Shown here in pieces: positions 62,533 through 64,000 of a stretch of 64,000 bases of DNA. How positions within the stretch are numbered: position 1 is the first letter of the stretch; every line of letters starts with the position of its first letter. Both the position numbers and the translations under genes were made by a program. Location: assembly GCA_017467845.1 (NCBI GenBank), contig JAFUKH010000085.1:47192-111191 (forward strand), written 5' to 3'. Origin of the DNA: Lachnospiraceae bacterium (lineage in GTDB: Bacteria; Bacillota; Clostridia; Lachnospirales; Lachnospiraceae). The notes beneath the pieces are model-generated. The model had not been told where the DNA came from, did not search any database, and saw nothing but the letters and a program-made list of their open reading frames with translations.

Positions 62533-62712
62533 CTAATTATTCAGATATGATCCTGCCTTATTATACGCTGTTGCATAACGAATTCTATTTTTTTCAATCT
62601 GTTTATTAGCTTCTTTTACCAATTCTTTATGGGCAGCAGTCCGCTGAATTTCTGTAACAACTACATTCTCAATTCCTTTGTAGCAAGATTCCTTTAATTT
62701 GAGTTTTGCCAT
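62533..62712 (-). CDS. Small basic hypothetical protein, 59 residues
   Basis: A short frame reads MAKLKLKESCYKGIENVVVT and ends NKAGSYLNN, with a likely helix between (EIQRTAAHKELVKEANKQIEK). The ATG has AAGGAA upstream. It is followed by a terminator. I do not recognise a family. Its size, charge and place between a chromosomal operon and an integrase gene suggest it belongs to the integrated element. Confidence 0.5.
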   Translation of the reverse strand: MAKLKLKESCYKGIENVVVTEIQRTAAHKELVKEANKQIEKNRIRYATAYNKAGSYLNN

Positions 62713-62762
62713 GGCAGTTCCTTCCCGTCTATTACACTACACATATAGGTTATAATATCACA

Positions 62763-62784
62763 AACTCTTTGTCTCGTAAAGAGT
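62763..62784 (-). other. Hairpin after the 195-residue hypothetical gene
   Basis: ACTCTTT (62764-62770) and AAAGAGT (62778-62784) pair over a 7-base loop just downstream of the gene's stop. The T run after it is short, so termination would be weak. Confidence 0.5.
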
Positions 62785-62790
62785 TTTCTT

Positions 62791-63378
62791 CTATTTCCCT
62801 GCAATTTCCATATTGTCATAACTATAGAAAGAACTGCTGATAGTTTCAATGACACTATATTTACCATCGTCAACCTTAATGCACTTCAATTCCTCAAGAT
62901 TATCTAACGCACTCTGTACACTTTTGTCATCTACTTGCAAATCACTATCTTGCGGCAAAATTTTTTTTGCATACTCTTTAATCTCGCTTTTTTGTGCACA
63001 CCGTAATCTAAATGTTGCCAATAAGATTAATGCAGACATTTCATCTACTTTTTCAACGGCACTCGTAAACATATCAACAATTAAATGAATTATTGCTAAT
63101 ACTAGCCAAACATCCTTCTGAGAAAAAATCGTTTTCAACCTAAATGCATTTGCTAATGCGAATGATAACTTTACTTTAATATTAGCAGGCTTTACCGTAT
63201 ACACTTCCCCATTTTTACTTTTCCACACTTTGGATGCCGGCAAAATCGGCTGCTCCTCCTTTTCGATACATCCCCTCACAATACTAGAGAGCATTACCTC
63301 ATCCAATTCATATTTCTCTATAATCGGCGACAGCGACATAATCGCTAATGAATATTCTTCTGGAATATAATCATTCAT
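62791..63378 (-). CDS. Hypothetical protein, 195 residues
   Basis: No family recognised. The N-terminal 90 residues are mixed, including VYTVKPANIKVKLSFALANAF; the middle (about 90-130) is hydrophobic and helical (KDVWLVLAIIHLIVDMF; ALILLATFRLRC) but with charges that argue against full membrane helices; the last 60 residues (DDKSVQSALDNLEELKCIKVDDGKYSVIE) look like a winged-helix end. An AAGGTT sequence precedes the start. It lies between the integrase and the 59-residue gene and is probably cargo of the element. Confidence 0.6.
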   Translation of the reverse strand: MNDYIPEEYSLAIMSLSPIIEKYELDEVMLSSIVRGCIEKEEQPILPASKVWKSKNGEVYTVKPANIKVKLSFALANAFRLKTIFSQKDVWLVLAIIHLIVDMFTSAVEKVDEMSALILLATFRLRCAQKSEIKEYAKKILPQDSDLQVDDKSVQSALDNLEELKCIKVDDGKYSVIETISSSFYSYDNMEIAGK

Positions 63379-63616
63379 TCTATTAACCTTCTCTTTCTAC
63401 ACTACATTTCAACAAATTATGTTGATACATTTTATATGGAGCAATATTTGCCTCCTTTGATGCGTATCTTCTTGATGTAGATAGTTTCTCATCAATATCT
63501 ATATTTCTTCCATAAAGTCCTCCGTTTCCTAAAATCTCGTTGTCACACGGAAGAACCTCTGTTATACTTATGCTGTGATTACATAGATGACAGAGGTTTT
63601 CCTGTTATCACAAGTC
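63379..63616. other. Gene-free spacer downstream of the integrase gene
   Basis: An inverted repeat AACCTCTGT (63554-63562) with ACAGAGGTT (63590-63598) just after the integrase stop could serve as its terminator. No tRNA gene and no clear attachment-site repeat can be identified here; the other end of the element lies outside the window. Confidence 0.45.
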
Positions 63617-64000
63617 CTAGCAGTTGCCGCTGTTAGGGCTTTTTTCTTTTTCAAAATCCAGCATATCCGCTACTTTTCTCTGTTGATTCGGATATAAGTG
63701 TCCGTAAGTATTTAATGTGATACGGATATCCTTGTGTCCTACCCTCTCCTTTATCAGAATAGGCTCAATTCCTTTATTGATTAAGTACGCCACATGAGAA
63801 TGTCTCAAATCGTGAACTCGGATTTTCTTTACCCCTGCTTTCTCCATTTGGTGCTTCATCTTGTGCTGTACCGCTTCCTGCACAATGGGGAAAAGTCTTT
63901 CATTCTCCGGCATCCCATAATGACCATCTATAAAATCCTTAATCTCCTGTTTAAGAAACTCCGGTATTTCTATCAGTCTTACAGATTGCTTCGTCTTAGG
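63617..64000 (-). CDS. Tyrosine recombinase / integrase, C-terminal part (runs off the window)
   Basis: The catalytic domain of a phage or ICE type tyrosine integrase. Reading in from the right edge: PKTKQSVRLIEIPEFL, then RVHDLRHSHVAYLINKGIEP (Arg and His of the RHxxR box), KERVGHKDIRITLNTYGHLYP (second His/Lys and the nucleophile Tyr). The N-terminal DNA-binding part lies beyond base 64000. It would excise or integrate the element whose edge genes fill 62.5-63.6 kb. All visible catalytic residues are present. Confidence 0.93.
   Translation of the reverse strand, partial: PKTKQSVRLIEIPEFLKQEIKDFIDGHYGMPENERLFPIVQEAVQHKMKHQMEKAGVKKIRVHDLRHSHVAYLINKGIEPILIKERVGHKDIRITLNTYGHLYPNQQRKVADMLDFEKEKSPNSGNC

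Noticed and set aside
63379-63616. tRNA gene as integration site of the element
   Set aside because: No cloverleaf or TTCRANNC/GTTC arm could be found near the integrase; the attachment site is probably outside the window.

Overview
The window looks like chromosomal DNA of a low-GC, Gram-positive gut anaerobe of the class Clostridia, most probably family Lachnospiraceae; no species can be named from sequence alone. The evidence is the Firmicutes order S10-spc-alpha-ecf-truA-rplM-rpsI, a four-cysteine S14, a zinc-type adenylate kinase, a small KOW protein between map and infA, an unusually long L17, lipoprotein adaptors, an [FeFe] hydrogenase and no sign of an outer membrane. Nearly all genes are on the minus strand.

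Layout: 0.1-2.0 kb holds popT-like/azlC/azlD (lipid-carrier recycling and branched-chain amino acid export); 2.0-3.2 kb a PadR repressor with a DUF2812 membrane protein and a three-operator promoter; 3.2-4.0 kb a gene-free long imperfect palindrome; 4.0-9.1 kb accessory genes (SH3 protein, methyltransferase, NUDIX, DUF218, a broken methyltransferase, DUF2935); 9.2-12.6 kb a diguanylate cyclase and a chemoreceptor sharing a bidirectional terminator; 12.6-13.7 kb a decayed HipA-like kinase with an intact HTH partner and a second gene stub.

13.9-35.9 kb is the translation superoperon: rpsJ to secY from a strong promoter with a structured leader, adk to rplQ from a second promoter after a terminator, then ecfA1-ecfA2-ecfT-truA, then rplM-rpsI from its own promoter. 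Several spacers between ribosomal genes are long and filled with short perfect palindromes.

36-40.6 kb is a two-subunit [FeFe] hydrogenase operon (catalytic HydA plus a NuoF-tail/GltD-like flavoprotein) followed by an EamA transporter. 40.6-42.9 kb holds a methyltransferase, two gene remnants and a second copy of a structured repeat also present at 35.9 kb. 42.9-55.2 kb reads as one long gene set: nagA, ptsI, three lipoprotein HlyD-type adaptors, an FtsX-type permease, its ATPase and a GH2 beta-mannosidase, suggesting sugar catabolism tied to an envelope ABC system. 55.3-62.3 kb has a degenerate-GGDEF/EAL protein, a second chemoreceptor and an ABC-2 exporter. 62.5-64.0 kb is the edge of an integrated element with a tyrosine recombinase running off the right end.

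The least explained features are the 0.8-kb palindrome at 3.2-4.0 kb, whose arms contain two exactly matching segments in crossed order, and the two-copy structured repeat with a compensatory base pair change.
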